Below, in pieces: positions 63,775 to 64,000 of a DNA stretch of 64,000 nucleotides. Every line of letters begins with the position of its first letter. The first letter of the stretch is position 1. The notes beneath the pieces are model-generated. The model was not told the DNA's origin. It made no database searches and worked only from the letters and a program-made list of their open reading frames with translations. The stretch lies in assembly GCF_035610345.1 (NCBI RefSeq), contig NZ_CP141212.1, positions 129,976-193,975 on the forward strand, in the 5' to 3' direction. Position numbers and translations under genes: made by a program. This stretch comes from Sinorhizobium meliloti (GTDB lineage Bacteria; Pseudomonadota; Alphaproteobacteria; Rhizobiales; Rhizobiaceae).

Positions 63775-64000
63775 TTGTCCGATACGACAACGGCTGAAAA
63801 TACGAATGAACCCCGGCTGATTACCGAAACCGGCCTCGACCGGCGTGTTGCCGACATCATCGAGCCGGTGCTCGTGGATATGGGTTTCCGCCTGGTGCGC
63901 GTGCGTATGTCCGGTCAGAACGGCCTGACGCTGCAGGTCATGACCGAACGCAACGACGGCACCATGACCGTCGAGGATTGCGAGGAGGTCTCCAAAGCGA
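63775..64000 (+). CDS. rimP: ribosome maturation factor RimP (3' end outside window)
   Basis: The first 75 codons of RimP, the 30S-maturation factor that begins the nusA operon. The frame reads [20 protein letters not shown] then [24 protein letters not shown], with the conserved family end [32 protein letters not shown]. The start is TTG at 63775, placed by GAGGAGAGGA upstream; no ATG is available before homology. The gene is cut by the window edge, so its length is unknown. Confidence 0.92.
   Translation, partial: MSDTTTAENTNEPRLITETGLDRRVADIIEPVLVDMGFRLVRVRMSGQNGLTLQVMTERNDGTMTVEDCEEVSKA

Overview
The window is about 64 kb of high-GC, gene-dense alphaproteobacterial chromosome. Protein families, gene order and intergenic repeats all point to Sinorhizobium (Ensifer), most likely S. 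meliloti or a close relative. The evidence is RIME-type 106-bp palindromic repeats, the polA/MarR/PBP1A/dnaK-dnaJ/DUF47-pit/recF/smeABR order, two small RNAs that look like the rhizobial alpha-r7 and alpha-r14 families, and a TTG-started rimP behind a leader terminator. The species name comes from remembered synteny, not from a database search. Nothing indicates a plasmid, prophage, transposon or CRISPR array.

Layout. 0-5 kb: a 2-hydroxyacid dehydrogenase convergent with polA, with two RIME repeats between them, then an sRNA and a MarR regulator. 5-10 kb: M20 peptidase, YbhN-like membrane protein, small secreted protein, EamA exporter and a second sRNA with three CCUCCUCCC loops. 10-16 kb: bifunctional penicillin-binding protein, dnaK behind a heat-shock-like promoter, and dnaJ. 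16-22 kb: a DUF1326/DUF2182 membrane pair, the DUF47-Pit phosphate uptake operon with a Pho-box-like site, recF, a MoeB/ThiF-type enzyme and a GNAT protein. 22-27 kb: the smeA-smeB-smeR RND efflux operon.

27-42 kb is the most coherent accessory-like block, an amino-sugar/cell-wall-sugar system. A leftward set (murQ, solute-binding protein, two permeases, Gfo/Idh/MocA oxidoreductase, ATPase) faces a rightward set (BadF-type kinase, GntR/UTRA regulator, SIS-type GlcN6P deaminase, nagA). They share an AT-rich divergent promoter with two mirrored copies of TGGTATTTTTTTGGyAT, one beside each start codon. The gene content suggests ABC import of GlcNAc/MurNAc-type sugars, phosphorylation, lactyl-ether cleavage, deacetylation and deamination. 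A translationally coupled amidase-ROK kinase-CutC trio converges on nagA.

42-64 kb is mostly housekeeping: a CysZ/EI24-like membrane protein, slyX, BMP-type binding protein, msrA, tRNA-Ser(GGA), a DHA2 MFS exporter with a divergent LysR regulator, BON protein, AEC transporter, ilvE, membrane-anchored cytochrome c, kdsB, pheA, a 45-residue DUF1127 protein, a VOC/WYL-regulator pair, nudC, a HIT protein, SRP RNA, dnaX-ybaB-LysE-recR, a lytic transglycosylase, an MFS protein with a C-terminal extra domain, and the start of rimP at the window edge.

No wholly unknown multi-gene system is evident. The best candidates for follow-up are the divergent amino-sugar regulon and its operator pair, the two sRNAs, the PolA with a degenerate proofreading site, the tandem repeat between the SRP RNA and dnaX, and the MFS fusion protein.
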